A stretch of DNA of 64,000 nucleotides from NCBI GenBank assembly GCA_001939145.1, contig LSRX01000788.1, forward strand, positions 192,082 to 256,081, written 5' to 3'. Position 1 is the first letter of the stretch, and each line of letters starts with the position of its first letter. The position numbers and the translations under genes are program-made. Below the pieces are notes generated by a model. That model was not told where the DNA came from, did not search any database, and saw only the letters and a program-made list of their open reading frames with translations. Source of the DNA: Symbiodinium microadriaticum. Lineage: Eukaryota; Sar; Dinophyceae; Suessiales; Symbiodiniaceae. Shown in pieces: positions 50,640-59,639 of the stretch.

Positions 50640-51422
50640 CTATTTTTTCGTGATACCCTTGGACTTTTTCTTGACCTCTGGTTTGGTACTTGAGCTCGTG
50701 CTTGACAGAAGACGAGGTCGAAGAGAGTGCGTTTCGCAGAGTAGTTTAGTGCTGTTCTTCGGAGGCCTCGCTCTCGACTTCGATGTGGTTATACGTGGTG
50801 CTTTGGGTCTTGCTGCGTGTGGTTTGCGGGTCGGTGTCCTCGAGGTCTTGGTGAATGCCCCAGCAGCATCTGTTCTTCTCGGTTTGGTAGGAGTCTTTTG
50901 CTTTGAGGCTTGCCCCAAGTCGTGTCGGCGCGCGATGTTCTCCAGCATGGCCTTGGTTGTGTCATCGGAGCCCGGTCTTGAGCGGGTCTTCGCCATTGCT
51001 TCTTGTAGCAGCTCCCTTGCTGCTCCGCCCTGGCCGAACTGCCGTATCGGACGCAGACGGGTGCCTGCCTGTCGTGGCCCCCCTGCTCCTGGTCCCAGAA
51101 GGCATCGTGGGCAACAACGGGCTTCATCGATCATGAGGGGTTCTTGCTTGTGTGCAGATGCGCCCCGTTCTGGGTTTGCCCCTCTCTGGGACTCTGTATT
51201 CCCCACGTAGTTTGTGGATCTCCTTCTTGGTGTCCCTGCCACTGTCACGTCTGCTCCTTTGTTGGTGTCCCCCGCCAGTGGGTGCACGATGGTCTCCTGT
51301 TTCGACGGGATCACCGAGGGTCCTCGTGGAGATGGCGTCTTCCTAATGCCGGAAGACCCTTCGTGCCCCCACCAGGTTTCCCCGGTTGACAGCCGAAAAA
51401 ACACCACAAAGGTGAGAGACAC
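50640..51422 (-). CDS. Basic low-complexity protein, unrecognised
   Basis: An uninterrupted 260-residue minus-strand frame in a GC-rich stretch. The middle has a segment that looks folded (QFGQGGAARELLQEAMAKTR and KAMLENIARRHDLGQ). The C-terminal third is very rich in Lys, Arg, Pro, Thr and Ser, ending KKKSKGITKK at an A-run and a TAG. The direction matches the neighbouring minus-strand genes. The plus strand of the same DNA is also open for long stretches, as expected in GC-rich DNA, so composition alone could explain the frame. It could be a gag-like ORF of an unknown element or a nucleic-acid-binding tail. I assign no function. Confidence 0.35.
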   Translation of the reverse strand: MSLTFVVFFRLSTGETWWGHEGSSGIRKTPSPRGPSVIPSKQETIVHPLAGDTNKGADVTVAGTPRRRSTNYVGNTESQRGANPERGASAHKQEPLMIDEARCCPRCLLGPGAGGPRQAGTRLRPIRQFGQGGAARELLQEAMAKTRSRPGSDDTTKAMLENIARRHDLGQASKQKTPTKPRRTDAAGAFTKTSRTPTRKPHAARPKAPRITTSKSRARPPKNSTKLLCETHSLRPRLLSSTSSSTKPEVKKKSKGITKK

Positions 51423-51560
51423 GAAAGGGCCTCAGAAGAGGTCTCAGTGCGCCCTCGGAGGGGCCCTTGCACTTCGGAAGGTAGTCTCAAGCCTCCCACC
51501 AGGTTTTTCGCAGGTGACAGCCGGGAGTCCCGCAAGGGCGGGAGACTTGAGCCAAACTGC
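51360..51560. repeat. Two imperfect copies of a ~60 bp unit
   Basis: CCACCAGGTTT followed by GGTTGACAGCCG or GGTGACAGCCG and then a GAGAGACAC/GGGAGACTTG tail occurs near 51370 and 51497, about 127 bases apart. Confidence 0.5.
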
Positions 51561-53030
51561 TACCAGATCTTCTTCTTCCTTCAGGCGTAAGGGGCTCATC
51601 ACGCCCCCCGGCCCTTCGGGCCCCCCAGCGTGCATGAGGCTTTTCGGGGGTTCGGCAGCGCAGCTCTACCCCACGCACCCACGTACCTCCTCGCGGTCCC
51701 CCGAGTGTGCTAAGGAGAACCAACCAAGCCGACTAACGAACCATGAAGGGATTGGAGTTTCGTGGTACAGGGCACCTGTTGTCATGTCCGCGGTGTTCGG
51801 GACGAAGCGCGGCCTCTTCCATCTGACTGGAAACCGAAAGCAGAGCAGAAGACCATGTTAAATCGTGAAAAGAACGCGGGCCTCATGCTCCCCCGTCTGG
51901 CAAACAGCATGCATGCATGGCAACCCATTATCAGCTACTGTTGTCAGGCCGAGAGCGAGGTATTCAAGCAGCAAGATACCTAGCAAAATTGAAAAGGCTA
52001 CCGGAGGTCAGCTCGTGTCCCCCCTCTCGGCTGTTCTCTGTAAGTGTGAGGTTGCGTAGTGGGAGATACTCTGAGGCTGCGGCCGACAGTAACAACAAGC
52101 ATCAGCAACAACCCTAACTTCCCCCGAATCTCCCCCTTTCACGCCTGGGACTACTGTAAGACATGCGGTCTGAACGTTCGGTCCACTACACAGCCTCGTT
52201 GTTCAGAAGCTACGAGAGGAGGCGCCTCTGTGTGTCAGTCCCCCACAGAAAAATCGCAAAGGAGGCGTGGGAATTAACAAAAGACGAACAAAATTATAGC
52301 AGTAGGCAAAGTGTCGGGGCCTTCTCTCGGTCTTGAACAGTGGTTTGCAGGATTTGAGGCGCGGGCGAAACAAGCTGAAAACAAAGACTCCATGAAAAAC
52401 CCCCCGAAGAATCCCCCGAAATCAAATCCTGAAAGCCTTGAGAAGTGTGCAAGTATTGACGTCAACTTCTCTGGGCATGTCCGGGAGGCAACGGGACAAA
52501 GCCGAATGTGCCTACTCAGCTAGGTACCAGATCTCTCTCCCTCTCTCTATCTCTCTCTGTCCTTCTCTGCATACAGCTTGGCGAGATGCCATGCAGCAAG
52601 CTGTTGACGAAGTCAGATGACCCCTGGCTGAGACCGCAAAGCTGCCTTGACACAAGACAGCTTGGCTGCATCAGGCGAAAAGACAGGATATGGCACACCG
52701 GCGATTGTGCCCATCAGTAAGCTCAGGTTTGGGATTAACGTTAGGTGATTTTGAGTTTTGGGTGTATACTAAGCACAGCGGCAGATTGCAGTGAGGCCAC
52801 TCGTGATTCCGAACGCAATTCAATCAAAACTATACCCGCTGCCAACGGACGAAGGCCAACTGTTGGAAATCATGACATGGAAAGAAGGCCTACAGGACCC
52901 TTCAGGCATTCGGCACTCTCAAGAGCACTAGCTCGCACACGATCCCTATCAACTGCAGTGCAAGCCTATCGTCTCCAGTGTCGCCATCACCTTCGTGACC
53001 AAGCGCCTCTTCGAGCATGTCTGGCCATGT
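51561..53030. other. Unresolved stretch left of the retroelement
   Basis: No recognisable gene; a short (CT)n tract lies at about 52531-52562. Short frames on both strands look random. Confidence 0.4.
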
Positions 53031-53035
53031 CTCTG

Positions 53036-53417
53036 TCTGTGTGTGTGTACACCCTGATTCTAAGCTAAGGGTCTTTGGAAGGTTACGCAACTTTTGTCAT
53101 TCCCGAGGGGCAGCGCAAGCATTTTCTTGTTCCCGCAGGGGGAGCGCAGATATTTTCTTGTTCCGCAGGGGAAGCGCAGGGGCGTCAGGCTCACCATACC
53201 TACCTGCCGCAACGAAGCTATGGTATGGTGAGGGAAGCATCGGTTGGCCACCGATGTGTACCTACGAAATTTTCAATCTGAGTGCGCATCACACTGCTGT
53301 TGTCATGTTTCTGAGCTGCTTCAGGTGCTAGGGTTATGCAATCGCAGGCTGGGTAGGTCTAAACTTCTTTTGCAGTGGCGGAAGCCGACGATGCCTCTAC
53401 CCCATATCTCCGTGTGT
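53036..53417 (+). repeat. Left terminal direct repeat of the retroelement
   Basis: Nearly identical to 60928-61316, with about nine single-base differences or indels by eye. It begins in (GT)n before ACACCCTGATTCTAAG and ends CCCATATCTCCGTGTGT. It contains three imperfect ~30 bp units (TTCTTGTTCCCGCAGGGG and variants), a hairpin with an 11 bp perfect stem (CTCACCATACC at 53190 with GGTATGGTGAG at 53222) and a second small hairpin CATCGG/CCGATG near 53239. Confidence 0.9.
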
Positions 53418-53714
53418 TGGCCTTGTTGCCAGTCGACACCTAGCCCGGTCTGGGCAGTGTCAGTTTCCAGTTGGAGCTGGGAATACCCAAGTGACCTGTG
53501 CGGCTCGACCGCGTCGTGCTCACCATAGCACCGAAAAGTGGCCATCTCTCTCTCTAGGTACCGGCCGAGGTGCTCACCATAGCAAACTGGATCGTGTAGG
53601 ACTTGTGGTCCAGGTTCAGGGTAATGCCCAGTTATTTGTGGCCCTTCGCAGCCTCAGTGACCAAGAGTCTCTTAGTGACTTAGTGCACAGGAGTGTAGAC
53701 TCCCTTCTTGCAAC

Positions 53715-54428
53715 ATGGCTCACATGAGGGCCTCGTGCAGTGACTCTGGATCCGACCCGGCAGGTGTTGATATCACCCGGACTGAGGTTCACGATGTACC
53801 CTTTCAGGATGCAGCATCGGATGACGATGTGTCGGTACAGTCTGACTTTGCTGCAGATGTGGATATTTCGTACCAGGCATCCTTTCCAGGGGACATCGAA
53901 GCCTTCCTTGCTATGCAGGATCATGATGGTTCCGAAGACTCAAATGACATGGAGATCCCGTCAAGGAAGCCTTCCCTGCAAGGTGCTGATGTTAATCTCA
54001 CCCCGGCTGGTGTCACGAGGGAGCCCAGAGCCACACGACTTTAGGCAAGACCGGAAAGTCGTCCTGCAAAGATGCCGAAGAATGCAGCAAAAGCTCGAGG
54101 GTCGGTCGGTCGTCAAGTTCGGGAAGGTCAAAGCAAAGGGGACAACCCGGGACCCCTGCCATCTACCACTCAGGCACCGAGATCCTCTCAGGATAGATCA
54201 CAGATGGCTGGAGCTTTGGGAGAGCTTGATTCCCCCAGCTCGGCAGGTTATCCAGCAGCTCCCCCCAACCCGGCAGCCTCCCCGTCTCGCAGGTTCAGGA
54301 AACCGAAAGCATCACGTCAGGAACCAGTTGATCAGCAGGTTTCCTCAGCCTTGCAGCGAACTCAAGCTGAACCCTCGGTTTGCATGGGATGCTCGACTTT
54401 CAGGCAGCTCTCAGCATTTGGAGACTGA
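53715..54428 (+). CDS. Retroelement 5' ORFs, acidic then Pro/Ser-rich
   Basis: One frame, interrupted only by a TAG at 54042-54044. The first part (53715-54044, 109 residues) starts MAHMRAS and is Asp/Ser-rich (DDDVSVQSD, DHDGSEDSND). The second (from an ATG at 54072, 118 residues) is basic then Pro/Ser/Gln-rich (SSAGYPAAPPNPAASPS). The sequence flavour is typical of disordered N-terminal gag-like regions. A different frame is also open across the whole stretch, so the coding frame is my judgement from composition. No domain recognised. Confidence 0.45.
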
Positions 54429-54429
54429 G

Positions 54430-55221
54430 CATGGCATCGAGAGAGATGCCATCGGAGGTGCTATGTCTGTGAAGCTAGTAAGCTGGGCAGATCCCCTCAA
54501 GCTCACCCCCGTCCCCGTGGATTTGGTGGAGAGAAATGCAAAGATTTTGAAGGACTTGTACCAGTCTGCAGGGGTCCATCTGCCACCACAGATGGAATGG
54601 ATGTTTCTAGCCAACCTGATTCAGCAGTACACCGGCTCTGTTGAAGACGTCTTTGAACAGGTGACTTTCTATGAATCGAAGCAGCAGGTGTATTGGAAGC
54701 ATCATCTGAAGAAGTTTTTCACGACGAAACCCACCGACCCTGCAGTGCATCGATACACCCTGTTCTTCGCACACGGCACGAACTCAGGTGGAGCAGAGGG
54801 GATTATGAACTCCAGGTACTTGGCACCTGCAACGATTGCAGACGGCCCGTCCGCTGTAGGACACTACAGTCAAGCAACCAATTGGACAGACAACGAAAGC
54901 CAGCTTTTGGTGCTTGACCGGGTAGTAGCCTCAGGCAAGTGGCAGTGTCCGGCGATTTTCCAAGGGATGGTCTCCACCCCCAGCAGCCACTGCGTACTTG
55001 ATTCAGGAGGCGGACAGGACGCTCAACAGGCGTGTATGATCCATGCAGCAGTACACTTCAAAAGGGATCGGAAGTGGCTGCTTCATTCAGACCTGACCAC
55101 AGTCTCCAGCGTGGTCATTGCAGTCCGGAAGCAGTTCCAGCCACGACGTGATAAGCTGGGGCGTCCATTGTTTCACTTAGGACCCACTCATGCTGAGGAG
55201 GTCAAACGACGACTGGGATAG
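54430..55221 (+). CDS. Retroelement ORF with HGT motif (possible ADP-ribosyltransferase-like fold)
   Basis: This frame is open from 53740 to a TAG at 55219; the convincing protein begins near 54430. It includes AGVHLPPQMEWMFLANL, a segment ending VYWKHHLKKFF, then LFFAHGTNSGGAEGIM (HGT at 54772-54780), SRYLAP, a central Gly/Ser stretch and VVIAVRKQF. The arrangement of an HGT at the end of a strand followed by a helix and a short loop is the opening signature of ADP-ribosyltransferase-fold proteins such as Tpt1 or PARP families. The later family residues are not clear to me, so this is a hint, not an assignment. It lies directly upstream of the RS-rich ORF in the same direction. Confidence 0.45.
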   Translation, partial: HGIERDAIGGAMSVKLVSWADPLKLTPVPVDLVERNAKILKDLYQSAGVHLPPQMEWMFLANLIQQYTGSVEDVFEQVTFYESKQQVYWKHHLKKFFTTKPTDPAVHRYTLFFAHGTNSGGAEGIMNSRYLAPATIADGPSAVGHYSQATNWTDNESQLLVLDRVVASGKWQCPAIFQGMVSTPSSHCVLDSGGGQDAQQACMIHAAVHFKRDRKWLLHSDLTTVSSVVIAVRKQFQPRRDKLGRPLFHLGPTHAEEVKRRLG

Positions 55222-55462
55222 ATGAGTATCATCTTTTCTCCCACTTCGAATTATCTTCGGATGCATCTTTGTTGCAGGTCTTCACTTGCAACCTGCAGGA
55301 TCAGAGCCGCTCAATTTTTGCCAAAACGAAGCAGCTGCCTTGCAGGTATCCCGTCGCGAGCTTTTCATTCTCTCTCTCTCATGCATGTCGACTTGAGCAG
55401 ACGGTTTCATGCTGTAGCTTTTGAGGCTGTCTGAGTGTACCTTCCAGATTGTACGATTCATC

Positions 55463-56056
55463 ATGTCGCGCCGGGACCGCAGACAAGATTCTCGATCCAG
55501 AAGCAGGGGACGAGGACAACCCCAACGACATCGGAGCAGGTCTCGGCCTTCCTTCCTCAGGGACAAATCACAACGTCTCCCTCTTCCACAGTCTTGGCAC
55601 AGCACCAGCTCGGAGTATGATTCGAATCGTGAGTACGGTCTGACTTTGCCCCGTAAGGTTCTCTCCAATCGCTTTACAAGGGACTTGAACATTGATGGCA
55701 TGGACATCATGGATGTGAAGTTGTCTCAGGTCACGACAGGAGGCAACACAAACTGGGGATTGCGATCCCTGGCAAACGGCAGGGATAAGTTCTTTGAGAC
55801 TTTCAAGTCTCGACAGGAAGCTATTATGGCAGGGACCTTGATGCGAGCTCTGCGTGGCGATTCAGTCGGTACATCAGGTGCAGATCTCAATGCCACCCTT
55901 ACTCACATGACGAAGACCAAGTTCCCAGGTCAAGACCCATACATTTGGGACAACAGATATGTGGCTATCAAGGAACTTGTTGAGCATTTGGCTAAGGTTG
56001 TTCAACAGAAAGGACCTTTTGCATCCAGGCCTATTGCAACTGCCGGGTACCCCTGA
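55463..56056 (+). CDS. Retroelement RS-rich ORF
   Basis: About 197 residues from the ATG at 55463 (the frame is open from 55421) to a TGA at 56054. The N-terminus is Arg/Ser/Asp/Gln-rich (MSRRDRRQDSRSRSRGRG), suited to RNA binding. It is followed by an ordered-looking region (LSNRFTRDLNIDGMDIMDVKLS and IKELVEHLAKVVQQ). No known domain recognised. It could be a nucleocapsid-like product. The next ORF begins 27 bases later in another frame. Confidence 0.5.
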   Translation: MSRRDRRQDSRSRSRGRGQPQRHRSRSRPSFLRDKSQRLPLPQSWHSTSSEYDSNREYGLTLPRKVLSNRFTRDLNIDGMDIMDVKLSQVTTGGNTNWGLRSLANGRDKFFETFKSRQEAIMAGTLMRALRGDSVGTSGADLNATLTHMTKTKFPGQDPYIWDNRYVAIKELVEHLAKVVQQKGPFASRPIATAGYP

Positions 56057-56082
56057 AAGGAGATACTTCAGCTAACCAATCG

Positions 56083-56790
56083 ATGCTGGACGAGATTCGT
56101 CAGTTGCAGCGAGAAAATGCCAGGTTGAAGAGTGGAACTCGCAGCCGTGAAGCCAGACCGAGTGCAAGTGCACGACCACCCTCGGAGGAGACCAAGGACC
56201 CAGTCACACCGAAGATTCCAGCACCCAAGAACTCAGGTTCGGCCAAGACATCTCAGCCCCCGTCCTCTCGGCGAGCTAAGGCCAAATCCAGCGCCGAGCT
56301 GCCCACTACGGCAGTTCGTAGCCTTGAAGATTGTTGGGTACCACGGAACGAAGCAGGAGCAACTCATGATGACCCGGATGAACTCGCCACCTTACCACCT
56401 CGTTCCCAGGAAGGTTCACCTGACCTCGCAGGATTCAGCGATGATGTATTGGATGAAGAAGCACCAGACTACGCTGATCCACTAGAGACAGTGGATTCTT
56501 TTCGACCCCAGTCCGAGAACCCCATCTTGGACGAATGTAAGCTTGACAATTTCAAGGTCGCCACCATCAACAGTTGGAGTTCCTCGAAGGTCGGCAAGGA
56601 ACGTATGAATCAAGTTCGTACAGCTGCAGATGAGTTGTCAGCTGCCATGTCTCGTCTTTCCCCAGGGAGCAGGCCAGCTTTGGATGCCATCGCAGTGTCG
56701 TGGGGACTTCCGGTCAGTACAGCAGCGAAGGTTGGAGAGAAATCCCTTAGCATGTTAATCGCAACATGTTATGTGATAGGACAGGAGTGA
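56083..56790 (+). CDS. Retroelement coiled-coil ORF
   Basis: 235 residues starting MLDEIRQLQRENARLKSG, a leucine-zipper-like heptad pattern, then a Pro/Ser/Lys-rich linker, an acidic stretch (DDVLDEEAPDYADPLE) and a helical C-terminus. It ends at TGA 56788. The final 84 bases are duplicated immediately downstream, and the same frame continues past two TGA codons into the GIY-YIG ORF. The region may therefore originally have been, or may still act as, the N-terminal part of one long protein. Confidence 0.5.
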   Translation: MLDEIRQLQRENARLKSGTRSREARPSASARPPSEETKDPVTPKIPAPKNSGSAKTSQPPSSRRAKAKSSAELPTTAVRSLEDCWVPRNEAGATHDDPDELATLPPRSQEGSPDLAGFSDDVLDEEAPDYADPLETVDSFRPQSENPILDECKLDNFKVATINSWSSSKVGKERMNQVRTAADELSAAMSRLSPGSRPALDAIAVSWGLPVSTAAKVGEKSLSMLIATCYVIGQE

Positions 56791-56874
56791 CTTCCGGTCA
56801 GTACAGCAGCGAAGGTTGGAGAGAAATCCCTTAGCATGTTAATCGCAACATGTTATGTGATAGGACAGGAGTGA
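56707..56874 (+). repeat. 84 bp perfect tandem duplication containing the TGA stop
   Basis: 56707-56790 and 56791-56874 are identical by eye. The unit is 28 codons, so the reading frame is preserved, and each copy ends in GGACAGGAGTGA. The result is two in-frame TGA codons (56788 and 56872), with an open frame before, between and after them. Confidence 0.9.
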
Positions 56875-56934
56875 CTCCAGCCTACGCTGGAAGGGACCCA
56901 GGCACCACGTCGCACCAGGACATCTGACCAATCA

Positions 56935-57498
56935 GTGTCTCGTGCCCAGATGGTCCATTTTCTACGAGTTTTCTTTCGATGGTTTTCCATGATACTTCCT
57001 GCACTCTTTCAACTCTTACCTCATCGAGTGCTCGATCGTCTACTTTGGATTCGTGCTCGACTTTTTGTACAGGCTGTACTATCCCCTTTTGGTTTCTTTT
57101 CCACGAAGTTTTTTCGCAAGTTTCGTGATCTCCTACAGGTCAATCGAGTGCCGAGTGATTATTCATGGGAGTGGCATACTCAGGAGAGTGTGGTTTATGT
57201 CAGGACAAAACATGTGGGATCAGGATCGGCGACCCAATTCTACATTGGGTCCACGGCAGACACAATCCATCGACGAGAATTGTCTCGTCGAAGAAAGTTT
57301 CTTCAATTATGTCGCCACCGTATTGCATACTTTGAACCTGCTCTCAAGGTTTGGGCATGTCAAGGCGATTTTTACTACGGGATCGGTGTTGTCCTACGTC
57401 ATGTTGAGGATATGGTGGACAGGTTGGCCTGGGAAGCCAAATACATTCGAGATTTTCCAACCTCCACTCAACACACCATGGGTAGGACAACTTCTTAG
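56935..57498 (+). CDS. Retroelement GIY-YIG endonuclease region
   Basis: 187 residues from the first ATG; the frame is open from 56875. The N-terminal ~75 residues are hydrophobic and basic. The nuclease core follows: VVYVR (residues 86-90, the GIY position), QFYIGST (101-107, the YIG position), a basic helix with RR at 113-114, and a C-terminal AWEAKYIRD in which Glu167 is the metal-binding glutamate. The expected closing piece, QPPLNTPW, is present but in the next frame (from about 57457), so the frame changes at GATTTTCC near 57451-57458. In Penelope-like elements this domain nicks target DNA to prime reverse transcription. Here it precedes the RT instead of following it. Confidence 0.75.
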   Translation: MSRAQMVHFLRVFFRWFSMILPALFQLLPHRVLDRLLWIRARLFVQAVLSPFGFFSTKFFRKFRDLLQVNRVPSDYSWEWHTQESVVYVRTKHVGSGSATQFYIGSTADTIHRRELSRRRKFLQLCRHRIAYFEPALKVWACQGDFYYGIGVVLRHVEDMVDRLAWEAKYIRDFPTSTQHTMGRTTS

Positions 57499-58597
57499 TA
57501 AACTTCGCCTACATGAACGCAGGTTCATCTTGCCGAGTCCAGGTACGGGAAGACGGTTTGTTGACCGTGCTCGACGACATGCTCGTTACAAGTTCTCAGC
57601 ATCGTTACAACCAGTTGAGTCCAGTGATGTTTTCCTGTCCTTGTACAAACTGGGGTCGAACTCCAAACAGAAATTCCTTGAGGCCAAACTTCTCCGTTCA
57701 CGTTTGACAGATTTGACTCACCTGTATCTGCGATCTCGTTTGATGAAGTTTATTTCTGAGCCTTGGAAGACTCGTGCCACCAATCAGCTGCGACTGACAC
57801 TTGCTTTTCGTCAAGGTCACCCACCCCCGGTCAATAGACCACTGATCCTTGCCCCACTATCACATGACCTGAGACAGGAAGTTCAGATCTTGCTTCGCAG
57901 GTTGATATGTCAAGAACGATGCAACTTCCCACCTCTTCATCTTCCGACGACCAAGTTGGTGTATCGTAAAGGCCAACAACTTGCTACGCAGGTTTTCAAC
58001 TACAGGACCTTCCTGCGACGTTGGACTCGTACGCAAACAGCAGTTTGCACTTGTGGCAGGTTGGCGGAAGAGTATCCACAGGCAGTTACAGCCAGTGGAC
58101 ATGTTTTTGCTGCAGCTAGAACTATCGCTCCGAACGCAGACTTGTCAGGAGCCAACTTGTCAGACACGATGTATTTTTGCAAAGACACGTGGATTCATTC
58201 GACAAATCAGGCAATGGAGAGTTGGCGTAAACGATGGCGCCTCCCTTCCCGTATCAAGTCTGTTCTGCAGGAATGGATTCAGGAACAGTGGCGACGGCAT
58301 GAACAATCGTGTCAGGTTCATCGGAAGAGACACTGGACACCAATCGAGGTCCAACGAGCTCTAGGATCTTTCCAAGGTCTTGTCCGAGGCCCTGCTGATC
58401 ATTTTCCGAACTCGCTGTTCGTGTCATGTCCCGTACATTATCATGAACTCCTTCTTCGTACCTTTGGTGAGAAGCAGGTTTTTCGACCTTGCCGCAATGG
58501 CACTGTGTCAATTTTGCGATACTTACGTCAGGATTTTGAGCAACATCAGGCTGTACAAATGGACCTTCCAGTGGGAAGCTGGTCTACCCGTTGCTAG
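57457..58597 (+). CDS. Retroelement linker ORF between endonuclease and RT
   Basis: This frame is open from 57053, but before about 57457 it only shadows the endonuclease. From the closing endonuclease residues (QPPLNTPW) it runs about 380 codons to a TAG at 58595. It is rich in Arg, Leu, Gln and Phe, with helical segments (LRQEVQILLRRLICQE, IKSVLQEWIQEQWRRHEQ) and a possible CxC (TAVCTCGRL, near 58051). This may be the N-terminal extension that precedes the RT fingers. The residues that should adjoin the RT (WEAGLPVARILPKAR) lie in a third frame at about 58568-58615, so one frame change occurs upstream of them and another at the RT start. Confidence 0.5.
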
Positions 58598-58630
58598 GAT
58601 TCTGCCCAAGGCAAGGCCTCGAAGCTTTTC

Positions 58631-59638
58631 ATGAAAGCTCGTCCGATCATTGCGTACACGAAATGCTGGCACACGAAAACCAGCTCCTTTCTTGCTACAG
58701 CATTGTTTGAGCTTATGCAGGTTGCTTTTCCTTCCCATTCGGCATGGAACACAGCTTCAGTACACAGAGCATTGGGTTCGGCATGGCGACACATTCAGTC
58801 GGTTAAAGCCCATTGTGAAGCCTTAGAGATGGTGCAACAGGATCTCATTGGATTCTTCAACTCTGTGCCACATGCCAGGATTTTGCAAGCTTTGGAACTC
58901 CTCATATGGAGACTCGAAGAACTTTTTCGTCACAATGTGAAAGATATTGTCTTTCAGGTGGACATGAAAGCCGGCACCACAGGCCTAAGAATTTTCAGAG
59001 GTCAGCAACGTTTTCGTCAATCTGTCACAAGACTGTTGCGACTCTGTCATGTTCAGGAATTGACAAAGTTTCTTCTCAGGTCCGCCTACTTCAAAGTAGG
59101 ACAAGACACTTTTCGTCAGATTCAAGGTGCGAGCATGGGGTCACCATTGGCTCCAGTTCTTTGCTCTTTGGTGGCTGCAGAACAAGAATTTCTGTTGATT
59201 CACAGTTTTCGACAGCAACTTCACGCTGCAGGCTTACTTCGAGCATTCAGGTTCGCTGATAATCGATGTTTCTTCCTTCGTCAGTCAGAGATGCATACAG
59301 ACTGGGCGACGATGACTTTGCAGTTGGCTTTTTACGGCTTGCCTATCGAACTCGAACATGTGCCAGGAGAACAACTGTTAGGTTCGATCACCTCGACGAT
59401 TCAGGGTACCATCACTATGCAGCAGCCAAGTGATATCACACTTCTTCGTTCCATGAGATCCGTAGGTCCGACTTCAGCAGCGATTTCTGGATTTAGGGCA
59501 CGAGCCTTGACAATCGCTCGGCAGACTCGACCAAGGAGATTAATTCGACCGCAGGTGGAGGACTTAATTGCACTCTACTTACAAAGAGGTTTTCCATTGG
59601 ATGAACTGCGTGGCCAGACCCGCAGACTCAGGATTTGA
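58631..59638 (+). CDS. Penelope-type reverse transcriptase
   Basis: 335 residues from the first ATG, but homology-like sequence extends upstream in another frame (LPVARILPKAR), so this start is an interrupted one. RT motifs in order: ARPIIAY (residues 3-9); motif A QQDLIGFFNSVP with catalytic Asp71 (58841); GQQRFRQ and FRQIQGASMGSPLAPVLCSL (motif B, 161-180); motif C FRFADN (207-211, 59249-59263); then GLPIELEHV. Residues after the motif A Asp resemble the xLYTNIP of Penelope-like and telomerase-related RTs, and MGSPLAP fits the same group. The second Asp of the usual YxDD is Asn. The frame ends at TGA 59636 with no C-terminal GIY-YIG. The motif series makes the RT call firm; the subgroup needs a tree. 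Confidence 0.85.
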   Translation: MKARPIIAYTKCWHTKTSSFLATALFELMQVAFPSHSAWNTASVHRALGSAWRHIQSVKAHCEALEMVQQDLIGFFNSVPHARILQALELLIWRLEELFRHNVKDIVFQVDMKAGTTGLRIFRGQQRFRQSVTRLLRLCHVQELTKFLLRSAYFKVGQDTFRQIQGASMGSPLAPVLCSLVAAEQEFLLIHSFRQQLHAAGLLRAFRFADNRCFFLRQSEMHTDWATMTLQLAFYGLPIELEHVPGEQLLGSITSTIQGTITMQQPSDITLLRSMRSVGPTSAAISGFRARALTIARQTRPRRLIRPQVEDLIALYLQRGFPLDELRGQTRRLRI

Positions 59639-59639
59639 A

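Noticed and set aside
53036..53417. Hammerhead ribozyme in the terminal repeat
   Set aside because: Checked both strands for CTGANGA followed by GAAA. The nearest minus-strand word (CTGAAGC...GAAAC) lacks the core; other ribozyme types cannot be excluded by eye.
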